A DNA stretch of 64,000 nucleotides. It comes from Christensenella hongkongensis (GTDB lineage Bacteria > Bacillota > Clostridia > Christensenellales > Christensenellaceae). Below the pieces are notes generated by a model. It saw nothing but the letters and a program-made list of their open reading frames with translations, was not told the DNA's origin and searched no databases. This document shows positions 24,311 through 34,636 of the stretch, piece after piece (position 1 is the stretch's first letter; every line of letters begins with the position of its first letter). Made by a program: the position numbers and the translations under genes. The stretch spans positions 337,928-401,927 of the forward strand of contig NZ_LAYJ01000112.1 of assembly GCF_000981035.1 (NCBI RefSeq), read 5' to 3'.

Positions 24311-25426
24311 ATGGTAGATGAAAGAATCAAAAAGTTATGTCATACATTGGTCAATTATTCCTGCGGCGTAAAAAAAGGGGATAAGGTGTTGATCGACGTT
24401 TCCGGCTGCGACGACGCGCTTACCGAGCAGCTTGTGAAGGAAGTATACGCAGCGGGCGGGTATCCCTATTACGATACGCCGCACACGCACGTGCAAAGGC
24501 AATGGCTGATGCAGGCGACAAAGGAGCAGATCGAGGATATTACAAAATGGGCCAGCGCACGCATGAAGGAAATGCAGGCGTATATCGCATTCCGCGGAGG
24601 AGATAACGCTACGGAGCTTGCGGACGTACCGGCAGATAAAATGGAATTGTATCAGTCGATCTATTCCAAGCAGGTGCATCATGAATTGCGCGTGAAAAAT
24701 ACAAACTGGGTTATTTTGCGGTATCCGACGCCTTCCATGGCGCAGCAGGCAGGCATGAGCACGGAGGGTTTCGAACAGTTTTACTTTGACGTGTGCAACC
24801 TCGATTACCAGAAAATGTCAAACGCAATGGATCCGCTTTTGAACCTGATGAAAAAAACAGACAGGGTACATATCAAAGGACCGGGCACAGACCTGTCCTT
24901 CTCGATCAAGGATATTGGCGCTGTGAAATGCGACGGGCATATGAACGTGCCGGACGGGGAAGTGTATTCTGCGCCGGTGAAGGATAGTGTAAACGGCAGG
25001 ATCACCTATAATACGCCGTCTTTTAACCAGGGTTTTAAGTATGAGAACGTAAGCCTGCTGTTTAAGGATGGTAAGATCATCGAGGCGACGTCCAACGATA
25101 CCAAGAGAATCAATCAGATTTTCGACACGGATGAAGGAGCGCGCTATGTAGGAGAATTCTCACTGGGTGTGAATCCTTATATCAACCATTCCATGGGGGA
25201 TATCCTGTTTGATGAAAAGATTGCGGGATCAATGCACTTTACGCCGGGCAGCTGCTACGATGACGCATACAACGGAAATGAAAGCGCTGTCCATTGGGAT
25301 CTCGTATTGGTGCAGACGCCTGAAATGGGCGGCGGCGAGATATGGTTTGACGACGTGTTGATCCGCAAGGATGGTATGTTTGTTGTAGATGAGCTGAAAG
25401 GGCTCAATCCGGAAAACCTGAAATAG
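24311..25426 (+). CDS. M29-family metallo-aminopeptidase
   Basis: Cytoplasmic aminopeptidase of the AmpS/PepS (M29) family, 371 residues, releasing N-terminal amino acids with a two-metal site. Family landmarks: NVPDGEVYSAP (about residue 215), a Glu in GEFSLGVNPYI, His in MHFTPGSCYD and the terminal metal-binding HWDLVL. The ATG at 24311 follows AGGGGTGA; the longer in-frame reading from 24251 starts inside what looks like a -10 element (TATAAT, 24257-24262). It is monocistronic, ending in a shared bidirectional terminator. Confidence 0.92.
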   Translation: MVDERIKKLCHTLVNYSCGVKKGDKVLIDVSGCDDALTEQLVKEVYAAGGYPYYDTPHTHVQRQWLMQATKEQIEDITKWASARMKEMQAYIAFRGGDNATELADVPADKMELYQSIYSKQVHHELRVKNTNWVILRYPTPSMAQQAGMSTEGFEQFYFDVCNLDYQKMSNAMDPLLNLMKKTDRVHIKGPGTDLSFSIKDIGAVKCDGHMNVPDGEVYSAPVKDSVNGRITYNTPSFNQGFKYENVSLLFKDGKIIEATSNDTKRINQIFDTDEGARYVGEFSLGVNPYINHSMGDILFDEKIAGSMHFTPGSCYDDAYNGNESAVHWDLVLVQTPEMGGGEIWFDDVLIRKDGMFVVDELKGLNPENLK

Positions 25427-25502
25427 TAAGAAGAGATCAGTTCACGGGAGATGGCAATTTTCTGCAAACGCTGCAAGCGTAGAAATCTGAGGAACTGCAA
25501 TA

Positions 25503-25535
25503 AAAAAGCTCTTTGCATTTTGCAAAGAGCTTTTT
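25503..25535. terminator. Bidirectional terminator between convergent genes
   Basis: AAAAAGCTCTTTGCA (25503-25517), a TTT loop, TGCAAAGAGCTTTTT (25521-25535). It serves the aminopeptidase on the plus strand and the aldolase on the minus strand. Confidence 0.93.
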
Positions 25536-25561
25536 GTATGTCACGATTTGGGTTATCTGAT

Positions 25562-26491
25562 TCACGCCTTGTTATCGCAGCCGAGAACATCAACGATCTT
25601 GTGGGCAACCATTTGCTTGATCGCTTCACGTGCCGGTTTCAGGTACTGGCGCGGATCAAAATCTGCAGGATGCTCTGCAAAATATTTGCGGATCGTACCC
25701 GTCATTGCAAGACGAAGGTCAGAGTCGATGTTGATTTTGCATACAGCGCTTTCCGCAGCCTTGCGGAGCAGGTCTTCCGGAACGCCCTGTGCGCCGGGCA
25801 TATCCCCGCCGTATTTATTGATCATTTCTACAAATTCAGGAATAACAGAGGATGCGCCATGCAGAACAATCGGGAACCCGGGAAGGATTTCCGTTACCTT
25901 TTCAAGGATGTCGAATCTCAGCTTCGGTTCGCCTTTGAATTTGAAAGCGCCGTGGCTTGTGCCGATTGCGATCGCAAGGCTGTCAACGCCTGTTTTGCTT
26001 GCGAATTCATAAACCTCTTCCGGTCTTGTGTAAGAGGAATCCTCAGCGGAGACCTGAACTTCGTCCTCAACGCCCGCAAGTCTTCCAAGCTCGCCTTCAA
26101 CCACTACGCCGCGGTCGTGAGCATACTCAACAACGCGCTTTGTAACAGCGATGTTTTCCTCGAAAGGAAGGTGGGAGCCGTCGATCATGACGGATGTAAA
26201 TCCGCCGTCGATGCAGGATTTGCAGGTCTCAAAGCTGTCGCCGTGGTCAAGGTGAAGGCAGATCGGCAGACCTGTCTCTTCCAGTGCGGCCTCAACGAGC
26301 TTTGTGAGATAAATCGGGTTCGCGTAGTTGCGCGCGCCCTTGGAAACCTGAAGGATCAGCGGTGCGTTCAAATCTTTTGCAGCTTCCGTGATTCCCTGGA
26401 TGATCTCCATGTTGTTCACATTGAAAGCGCCGATCGCATAACCGCCCTTATAGGCTTTTTCAAACATTTCTTTGGTAGTAACTAATGGCAT
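25562..26491 (-). CDS. fba: Class II fructose-bisphosphate aldolase
   Basis: Zinc aldolase of glycolysis and gluconeogenesis splitting fructose 1,6-bisphosphate into DHAP and glyceraldehyde 3-phosphate; 309 residues. Metal and substrate motifs are clear: LHLDHGDSF, GELGRLAGVED, AIGTSHGAFKF and FPIVLHGASS. The start is ATG 26491 with AGGAGG eight bases upstream; a longer in-frame reading starts within the leader. It has its own promoter. A tagatose-bisphosphate aldolase is the main alternative, but sequence length and neighbours give no support for that. Confidence 0.93.
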   Translation of the reverse strand: MPLVTTKEMFEKAYKGGYAIGAFNVNNMEIIQGITEAAKDLNAPLILQVSKGARNYANPIYLTKLVEAALEETGLPICLHLDHGDSFETCKSCIDGGFTSVMIDGSHLPFEENIAVTKRVVEYAHDRGVVVEGELGRLAGVEDEVQVSAEDSSYTRPEEVYEFASKTGVDSLAIAIGTSHGAFKFKGEPKLRFDILEKVTEILPGFPIVLHGASSVIPEFVEMINKYGGDMPGAQGVPEDLLRKAAESAVCKINIDSDLRLAMTGTIRKYFAEHPADFDPRQYLKPAREAIKQMVAHKIVDVLGCDNKA

Positions 26492-26532
26492 ATATAAACT
26501 CCTCCTTAAATTATATTCCATAGACGTATTTC

Positions 26533-26561
26533 ATTATACTATCTGTCGCAGAAAATAACAA
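26533..26561 (-). promoter_or_regulatory. Promoter of the aldolase gene
   Basis: Minus strand TTGTTA (26556-26561), a 17-nt spacer and TATAAT (26533-26538), about 42 nt before the start codon. Confidence 0.75.
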
Positions 26562-26630
26562 TAGCGCGGGGAGCAAAACATTTTGAAGATGATGATAGAC
26601 ACATTGGAAAAATGAGAATAAGAAATACAG

Positions 26631-26659
26631 TTGACATTTTTACGCGAAAAAAGTAGCAT
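26631..26659 (+). promoter_or_regulatory. Promoter of the paired small-transporter genes
   Basis: TTGACA (26631-26636), 17 nt, TAGCAT (26654-26659), 27 nt before the ATG. Confidence 0.65.
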
Positions 26660-26685
26660 AGAATATGCGCGAGGAGGTTTCATCC

Positions 26686-27054
26686 ATGAAAGATATCACA
26701 AAAAAAAGCGGATGGCGGAGCATACTTTTTTTGCAGGCTATCATCGTGATTTATACATTTTCAAGCGTGTGTGGGAAAATGGCGACACACGGAAATGAAT
26801 TTATGTCAAAAATGTTCATTATCTTTATTTTACTTGATTTTGTTTTACTTGCTATATATGCGCTGTTGTGGCAGCAGGCGCTGAAACGGTTTGACCTTAA
26901 TGTCGCATATGCAAACCGTTCAGTGGTCATTATTTGGTCGATGGTATGGTCAGCGCTTATTTTTCAGGAAAGGATTACCGTGGCGAACATAATCGGGACT
27001 GCGATTATTATAACCGGCACGATGTTGGTGAATACAGATGCTGAATCTAAATAG
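26686..27054 (+). CDS. Four-TM DMT/SMR-like transporter subunit 1
   Basis: A 122-residue protein with four predicted membrane helices, built like half of an EamA transporter (EmrE, or ArnE/ArnF type). Helix 1 is SILFLQAIIVIYTFSSVCGK and the last is IIGTAIIITGTMLVNTD. GAGGAGG precedes ATG 26686. It overlaps the next gene by 17 nt, so the two four-helix proteins almost surely form a heterodimer. Candidate roles are small-cation efflux or flipping of a lipid-linked sugar; the sequence does not decide. Confidence 0.82.
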   Translation: MKDITKKSGWRSILFLQAIIVIYTFSSVCGKMATHGNEFMSKMFIIFILLDFVLLAIYALLWQQALKRFDLNVAYANRSVVIIWSMVWSALIFQERITVANIIGTAIIITGTMLVNTDAESK

Positions 27055-27379
27055 TGTATTGATTATGTTATGCGGTGTAACTATTGCTGCATTTTCCCAG
27101 ATTTTATTAAAGACAAGCGCAAATCAAGAGCACACGACATTTTGGAAACAGTATCTCAACAAGCGCGTTATCATTGGATATTTGATGCTTCTTGTTTCCA
27201 TGCTGCTTGCGGTTTGGGCGTATTCGGGAATGGACTATAAATATGGACCTGCGATTGAGTCTGTTGGGATGGCTTTGGTTGCAATTTTGAGCTGTATTAT
27301 TTTAAAGGAAAAAATGACAAAACGCAGACTTGCGGGAACCATTTTGGTCATTATCGGATTAATTGTATTTTGCTTGTGA
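27038..27379 (+). CDS. Four-TM DMT/SMR-like transporter subunit 2
   Basis: A 113-residue partner with four helices. It carries the SQILLK segment after helix 1 and a C-terminal KEKMTKRRLAGTILVIIGLI repeat-type ending found in EamA half-proteins, as in ArnF. It overlaps the upstream gene by 17 nt in a different frame. The opposite charge bias of the loops (Lys-rich here, mixed in subunit 1) would fit an antiparallel dimer, but this is inference. Confidence 0.82.
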   Translation: MLNLNSVLIMLCGVTIAAFSQILLKTSANQEHTTFWKQYLNKRVIIGYLMLLVSMLLAVWAYSGMDYKYGPAIESVGMALVAILSCIILKEKMTKRRLAGTILVIIGLIVFCL

Positions 27380-27397
27380 GAAGATAGGCAAAAGCTG

Positions 27398-27426
27398 TTG
27401 CAAAACGGGACATAATCACATATAAT
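27398..27426 (+). promoter_or_regulatory. Promoter of gapA
   Basis: TTGCAA (27398-27403), a 17-nt spacer and TATAAT (27421-27426), 61 nt before the start codon. Confidence 0.72.
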
Positions 27427-27472
27427 GAAATACGTACGCAAAATAAAGCACAATTTATTTTAATAATTTTAG

Positions 27473-28495
<1,023 letters not shown>

Positions 28496-29041
28496 GCTGT
28501 TAAATAGGCACTCGCAGGAATGCGATAACAAAGCGGTTTTATAAGTGAAGCGCAGTGGACTACGGAAAAGGCAAAAGTGTGAAGACAACGGTTCGGGTTT
28601 TCGTAGCCAGCAGGTGTGAAACACAAAAAGCCGCATAAAAAGTGCAAGAAAAGCGTCTTTTCGATAGAACGAATGTTCAGGAGAAAGGATGCTTTTTTGT
28701 ATGCCTTTGCAAAGTGCAGCTTAAATTTTTCTGCCACACTGTCGGCCTCAATGAATCGTATGTTCTATTTCACTCGGTGGCGCTTTGAAAAATCCATCCT
28801 GCCTACACACATAACATACAAAAACGATACCGTTAATTGCTTAAGTAGCAGCTTAGGATATATATGAGAGGATACTATCTCATGGACAGGAGATATCATT
28901 TTTTTCTTTATGAACATATTATTGATTGCCAAAACAAAAGGTGAATTTTAATAAGTAAAAGCAGGGAAAATACCGATCAATATGCTTTTAATGTAATTTA
29001 TTGGATTCGTGTAGAAGCCTCTTTTGAAAAGGAGCCATTTG
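28496..29041 (+). other. Long gene-free stretch between gapA and the glycan locus
   Basis: 546 nt with no ORF that I can support. It includes about 150 nt of structured-looking sequence before the gapA terminator. An inverted repeat ATGAGA-(8 nt)-TCTCAT lies around 28865-28884. The base composition falls toward the A+T-rich right half here, which makes it a plausible insertion boundary. Confidence 0.45.
28649..28698 (+). terminator. Terminator downstream of gapA
   Basis: AAAGCGTCTTTTC pairs with GAAAGGATGCTTT (two G-T wobbles) across a long loop, followed by TTTTG. It lies about 155 nt after the gapA stop. Confidence 0.7.
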
Positions 29042-29070
29042 TTGACTTGAATTACAAAAAAAGATATACT
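29042..29070 (+). promoter_or_regulatory. Promoter of the glycan operon
   Basis: TTGACT (29042-29047), exactly 17 nt, TATACT (29065-29070), then GAGGAG and the gmd start 33 nt on. No other strong promoter was seen for the next 15 kb of closely packed genes. Confidence 0.8.
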
Positions 29071-29102
29071 AGCATTATTAAGAATTGAGGAGATTTTTTT
29101 GA

Positions 29103-30122
<1,020 letters not shown>

Positions 30123-30204
30123 GTTAAATAGTAAGAAATGGTAGTCCGGAAGGAGAGCGCAGCGTATTAGATTGGGGAGATTTCGGCAAGGATGAGGTAT
30201 ATGG

Positions 30205-31128
30205 ATGAAGGCCTTAATAACAGGGATTAACGGTTTTGTTGGAAAATATCTGGAAACAGAACTAAAAAACAATGATTACGAAGTATATGGGATTGACATT
30301 ACTGGAAAAAGAGAGAATGTCTTCACGTTAGATTTAGCACATAAAGAATCAGTGACTGATATCATTAAAAACGTTAATCCTGATTATATTTTTCATTTGG
30401 CTGGACAGGCAAGTGTAAAGGAATCCTGGAATATTCCGCTTGAGACACTGCATTGTAATGTGGATAATGCAGTGAATTTGCTAGATGCGATGTATTCAGA
30501 ATGTCGGGAATCCAGATTGGTCGTTGTTGGTTCGGCAGATGAATATGGGATTGTAAGTCCTGATCAATGCCCGCTGAAAGAGACACGGGCATTGTGTCCG
30601 TCGACTCCATATGCAATATCTAAACAGACACAGGAAAGTATTGTCGGCTGTCTTGCAAAGGTAAGGAATATGGACGTAGTATTTGCGCGCCCTTTTAATC
30701 ATACAGGCCCCGGGCAAAAAAGAGGCTTTGTCATCCCTGATTTTGCAGCACGCATCATTGAGATTAAAAAAAACGGCGGCGATATGAAAATTGGAAATTT
30801 GAAAGCAAAACGAGATTTTTCCGATGTGCGGGATGTTGTGCGTGCGTATAGGCTTCTTGCGGAAAAAGGGAAATGTGGAGAGGTATATAACGTTGGATCC
30901 GGAGAGGCATTTAGCATCGAATGGATTTTATATAAGATGCTGGAAATTGCGGAGATATCTCCCGAAGTTACATGTGACGCTGATAATCTGAGGCCTCTTG
31001 ATATGCCAATATTTGTTGCTGATTGCAGCAAGATTTTGTTTGAGACAGGCTATTTTCCACAAATCAGGATTGAAGATACACTCAGGGAAGTGCTTGATTT
31101 TTATGCGAAGAAATATAATGAAAAATGA
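30205..31128 (+). CDS. rmd: GDP-6-deoxy-D-mannose (D-rhamnose) reductase
   Basis: SDR that reduces GDP-4-keto-6-deoxy-mannose to GDP-D-rhamnose; 307 residues. It has the Rossmann motif ITGINGFVGKYLE, the active-site pieces SADEYG and STPYAISKQTQE (Tyr-x3-Lys), and ARPFNHTGPGQKRGFVIPDF, a stretch characteristic of Rmd and close SDRs. It directly follows gmd, the usual arrangement in D-rhamnose pathways such as the A-band locus of Pseudomonas. A GDP-talose-forming enzyme would be the main alternative. Confidence 0.85.
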   Translation: MKALITGINGFVGKYLETELKNNDYEVYGIDITGKRENVFTLDLAHKESVTDIIKNVNPDYIFHLAGQASVKESWNIPLETLHCNVDNAVNLLDAMYSECRESRLVVVGSADEYGIVSPDQCPLKETRALCPSTPYAISKQTQESIVGCLAKVRNMDVVFARPFNHTGPGQKRGFVIPDFAARIIEIKKNGGDMKIGNLKAKRDFSDVRDVVRAYRLLAEKGKCGEVYNVGSGEAFSIEWILYKMLEIAEISPEVTCDADNLRPLDMPIFVADCSKILFETGYFPQIRIEDTLREVLDFYAKKYNEK

Positions 31129-31169
31129 TATATTATCTAAAGTAAGGACGCGAGGGAAAGAACAGGTAA

Positions 31170-32603
31170 ATGGATAATCCGACGAAACGATATATTAGTC
31201 AAAAACTAAATTATGAAGCTGTAAAGCACACCCAAGAATTTGTTAGAATAAGTGATAAGATTGATTTGTCTGTTTTTATGGAATTGGCGGGAGAAGAATT
31301 TGTACAACGATCTTTTCCACTGGCACTTTTGCGCCATCCAACTGAAATAGAAGTAGAAAATTTCAGAAATTTGATCAAAACAGGTGCAGCAAATCCTGTA
31401 CTTGCTTATATCATCTTAAGTAGCGATGAGATACCGGGTGAACTGGAAAAAGTGAATATAGATATATATCGAAAATCGTATAAACAGTATTTGGTAAAAA
31501 GAAAGCTGAGAAATAACAAATTTTTTCGGTGGATACATGCGTTTTTTGTTATGCCGACAAGGACAAAGTATTACATAGAGCGTTCCCACGAAAGAGAAAT
31601 GAATATGACTCAGATGCTGGGCCAGATGAATGAAAAAATCAATAAACTGGATCAAGTGAATAGAAAAATCAATAAACTGGATCGGCTGGATGAGATCGCT
31701 TTTGCCAATGCGAAAATGGAAGATGAAATAGCGGAGCTTAAGCAAAAGATTGTTTCAGCCGAAAGCGAAGTAAAATGTTTGGAGAAGCATTTATTCGAAA
31801 TACAGGATTTGATTGTTAAAAAATCGGATCTTTGCAAAACCATGGTCACTTCCGGGGTGGGAGGCGTGATTGCGGTACAATTGGCTCAATTTACAATAGG
31901 GGTTCCATCTGAAGAATGGAGGTTGGCAATGTATTTGAGCATCAATGGTCATTTTGAGCAAGGCTCTGAGAAATGCTTTGACCGCTTGCTAAAGCCAGGA
32001 ATGCGAGTGCTGGATATAGGTGCGAATTTAGGAATATATTCGCTTTATGCTGCTAGAAAGCAGTGTGAGGTTTACGCATTTGAACCGACACCTAATATTT
32101 TTAATTTGTTAAATGAAAACTTTAAAATGAATGGTTTTGAAAATTATAAAAAGATACATACCTATAATTTAGCTGTTGCTGAGAAAGAAAAAATTGTCGC
32201 ATTCGGTGTAAATGAAACAATGAATGGCCATAATTCGATGTTTCCGGAAGGCGGAAGTAAAGAAATTACTGTTAATGCAGTAGCAATTGATGAATTCTTG
32301 CCAGACTTAAAAGTTGATATGGTTAAAATAGACGTAGAAGGTGCCGAGCCTTTTGTGCTGGAAGGCATGATAAAAACAATTAAAAACAATCCGAATATAA
32401 AAATATTGATGGAGTTCGGAAGAAACAATTTCATTCGTGCAGGTCTGGAACCGGAAAACATACTTGATCAAATTCTTGAAATAGGATTGAAAATTAAAAT
32501 TATTAGTGAAGAAACCGGAGTACTGGAACCGTATGATAAACAAAGACTGCTGCAGTCCAATACGGAAAATCTGTTGCTTTCGTTCGAGGAGATAGATAGA
32601 TGA
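31170..32603 (+). CDS. FkbM-family methyltransferase with N-terminal coiled coil
   Basis: A 477-residue protein. Residues 1-125 are a helical region of unknown type, residues 130-225 a coiled coil, and about 230-470 an FkbM SAM-dependent methyltransferase (motif I VLDIGANLGIYSLYA; FEPTPNIFNLL; DMVKIDVEGAEPFVLEGM). FkbM enzymes often O-methylate sugars. In ABC-exported glycans a terminal methyl can be the stop signal read by the Wzt cargo domain, and a coiled coil in such enzymes acts as a ruler; here that is inference. The coiled coil contains a tandem DNA repeat, 20 nt long with a 30-nt period (31634-31683). The stop overlaps the next start. Confidence 0.86.
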   Translation: MDNPTKRYISQKLNYEAVKHTQEFVRISDKIDLSVFMELAGEEFVQRSFPLALLRHPTEIEVENFRNLIKTGAANPVLAYIILSSDEIPGELEKVNIDIYRKSYKQYLVKRKLRNNKFFRWIHAFFVMPTRTKYYIERSHEREMNMTQMLGQMNEKINKLDQVNRKINKLDRLDEIAFANAKMEDEIAELKQKIVSAESEVKCLEKHLFEIQDLIVKKSDLCKTMVTSGVGGVIAVQLAQFTIGVPSEEWRLAMYLSINGHFEQGSEKCFDRLLKPGMRVLDIGANLGIYSLYAARKQCEVYAFEPTPNIFNLLNENFKMNGFENYKKIHTYNLAVAEKEKIVAFGVNETMNGHNSMFPEGGSKEITVNAVAIDEFLPDLKVDMVKIDVEGAEPFVLEGMIKTIKNNPNIKILMEFGRNNFIRAGLEPENILDQILEIGLKIKIISEETGVLEPYDKQRLLQSNTENLLLSFEEIDR

Positions 32604-33601
32604 ATGTAATGATTGGGACAGCCATAAATAACGCTAACAATGAAGAGATTGAGTTTGCAAATCATGCTGCTTCTTTTTTCCGCAAAGAAAAATACAATGT
32701 GGAAGAGTTTTCGTTACCATTTTGTGATGATCTGATTGGAATGGTGGAGCAACTATTTGCTTACCGCTTGATGGATATAGGACGAAACGCTGATGTATTG
32801 ATAACAGTAGGTTATCCGGCATTCGTGATTGAGCATCCCCAAAAGGAGGTATTCCTTTTTTCTATGGAATCTCAGATACATGAATTGTGGAGGTCAAAAT
32901 ATGGTGCGTGTCAAGATGCTTCCTATATTGCATTGCGAGAACAAATTTTAGGAATAGAAATGCGCGCCCTTTCAGAAGCGGCGCATATTTTTTGCGCCTC
33001 CAATTCGTTAAAACAAGATATACAAAAACGATTCGGCGCCAATACTGATACGTTTCGATATGGAAATGTTTTTGAAATTCAAAATAGATTAGCGGGTGAG
33101 AACATTTTTGCGATTGAAACCAATTTGTTGCCGGAAGAAAGATGGGATTTGTTGATACAAGCCTTTTCATCTGTTAAGAAAAATGCAAAATTAAAGGTAT
33201 ATGTTCATGGCAGCAGCGTGCTATTGGCAAGAGCATTTCGCTTATATGTAGCGGAGCAGGGATGTGGAGACTCGGTACAGATAATAGAAAGAGAAATGCT
33301 GCCGCAGGATTTTGAAGAAACAACAGCGGTTGTAAACTTTACTTACAAAACAAGAAGAATTCCATCATACATCTGGACTGCGCTGGATGCTGGAATTTCA
33401 GTTATTGCTACATCTGATTCAGATGCTATTGTAGAATTAGATAAGGGAATTATCATTGCAGAGCCCCAAAAGGAAGCGGTTGCAGGAGCAATGATAAATG
33501 TGATAGAGAACCATGATACAAGAAATTGTGCTGAAAAGAGAAGAACAAAAGATCAGATGGAAAGTCAGTTGGCAGGGATTCTGAAAGGCATGGTGAAATA
33601 G
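32600..33601 (+). CDS. Glycosyltransferase-like protein (GT4-type fold)
   Basis: A 333-residue soluble protein whose C-terminal half looks like the GT-B fold (LLPEERWDLLIQAFSSVKKN, KLKVYVHGS, then ALDAGISVIATSDSDAIVEL). The sugar-donor Glu motif is poorly conserved, so activity is less certain than for its neighbours. It overlaps the methyltransferase gene by 4 nt and abuts the next glycosyltransferase with no gap. It probably adds one sugar of the repeat or primer, or has a structural role. Confidence 0.65.
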   Translation: MNVMIGTAINNANNEEIEFANHAASFFRKEKYNVEEFSLPFCDDLIGMVEQLFAYRLMDIGRNADVLITVGYPAFVIEHPQKEVFLFSMESQIHELWRSKYGACQDASYIALREQILGIEMRALSEAAHIFCASNSLKQDIQKRFGANTDTFRYGNVFEIQNRLAGENIFAIETNLLPEERWDLLIQAFSSVKKNAKLKVYVHGSSVLLARAFRLYVAEQGCGDSVQIIEREMLPQDFEETTAVVNFTYKTRRIPSYIWTALDAGISVIATSDSDAIVELDKGIIIAEPQKEAVAGAMINVIENHDTRNCAEKRRTKDQMESQLAGILKGMVK

Positions 33602-34636
33602 ATGAGGGTTGCAGTGGTAAATTCTATGCTTCCCTATATTCGGGGAGGGGCGGAAATTCTCGCCGATGATTTAGTGGAGCAGTTGAGGCTTTTCGGGCAC
33701 GAAACTGATTTGATTAAAATTCCTTTTCCAAGTGACTATGAAGGACCTTTAATGAATACAATTACTGCATCAAGGTTGTTGCGGTTCGACGCATATGAGA
33801 GAGTAATTGCATTTAAGTTTCCAGCATATTGTATACGGCATGAAGGAAAAGTAATGTGGCTTTTGCATCAATTCAGGCAAATGTACGAATTGAATGGAAC
33901 TGAGTATGGGTTAGAGCAAAATGAAGTCACGAAGAGAATGTACCAGATAGTAAAAAAAGCAGATGATTTGGAGATCGTAAATTCGCGTCATATCTATACG
34001 ATCGCGAAAGAAGTGTCTAAGCGGTTGATGACTTATAATGGTATCCCTTCAGAGGTTATTTACACTCCGCTAAAGGATAGGAAAATTTATCATTGTGAAA
34101 AAACGGGAGGCTATATTTTTTATCCAAATCGTATTAATTCCATGAAAAGACAGCATTTGGCTGTACAGGCAATGAAGTATGTCAAAAGCGGAGTGAAACT
34201 TATCATTGCGGGACAGTGCCCAGAGCATGAATATATGAAAACTATGACTGATTTTATCGCAGAAAATAAGATTGATGATAAAGTTACCATTATGGATGAA
34301 TGGATTACAGATGAGAAAAAGGCAGAGTTGCTTTCAAAATGTCTGGGTGTGATCAGTATTCCTTATAAAGAAGATTCGCCTGGACTTGTTACGCAAGAGG
34401 CCCAGTATTCATGCAAAGCTGTAATAACTTGTTTTGATTCAGGTGGCACGAATGAATTTGTTGAAGACGGTGTAAATGGATATATTGTAGAAAATGATCC
34501 GGAACAAATTGCCAAGAAGATGGATCAACTATACGAGGATAAACAAAAGGCGGAAAAGATGGGACTGGCGGGATATAACAGTGTTATCGAAAAAGATATA
34601 ACTTGGGAAAGCACAATCAGGAGGCTTCTTAAATGA
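33602..34636 (+). CDS. GT4-family glycosyltransferase
   Basis: A 344-residue retaining glycosyltransferase of the GT-B fold. The N-terminus has the glycine-rich acceptor loop RGGAEILADDLVEQL. The C-terminal donor domain has YPNRINSMKRQHLAVQAMKY, the Glu motif region SPGLVTQEAQYSCKAVIT and GGTNEFVEDGVNGYIV. It is cytoplasmic or membrane-associated and probably a GDP-sugar user given the gmd/rmd context. It starts immediately after the previous stop and overlaps the next start in ATGA. Confidence 0.9.
   Translation: MRVAVVNSMLPYIRGGAEILADDLVEQLRLFGHETDLIKIPFPSDYEGPLMNTITASRLLRFDAYERVIAFKFPAYCIRHEGKVMWLLHQFRQMYELNGTEYGLEQNEVTKRMYQIVKKADDLEIVNSRHIYTIAKEVSKRLMTYNGIPSEVIYTPLKDRKIYHCEKTGGYIFYPNRINSMKRQHLAVQAMKYVKSGVKLIIAGQCPEHEYMKTMTDFIAENKIDDKVTIMDEWITDEKKAELLSKCLGVISIPYKEDSPGLVTQEAQYSCKAVITCFDSGGTNEFVEDGVNGYIVENDPEQIAKKMDQLYEDKQKAEKMGLAGYNSVIEKDITWESTIRRLLK

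Noticed and set aside
25451-26485. 344-codon open frame antisense to the aldolase gene
   Set aside because: It mirrors the fba reading frame and begins upstream of the terminator; Cys/Phe/Arg-rich translation without family features.
28500-28648. c-di-GMP or other known riboswitch after gapA
   Set aside because: None of the conserved motifs of known classes could be found, and the position after a gene would be unusual.
31634-31683. CRISPR-like repeat
   Set aside because: Two copies of a 20-nt unit inside the coding sequence of a coiled coil; no array and no cas genes.
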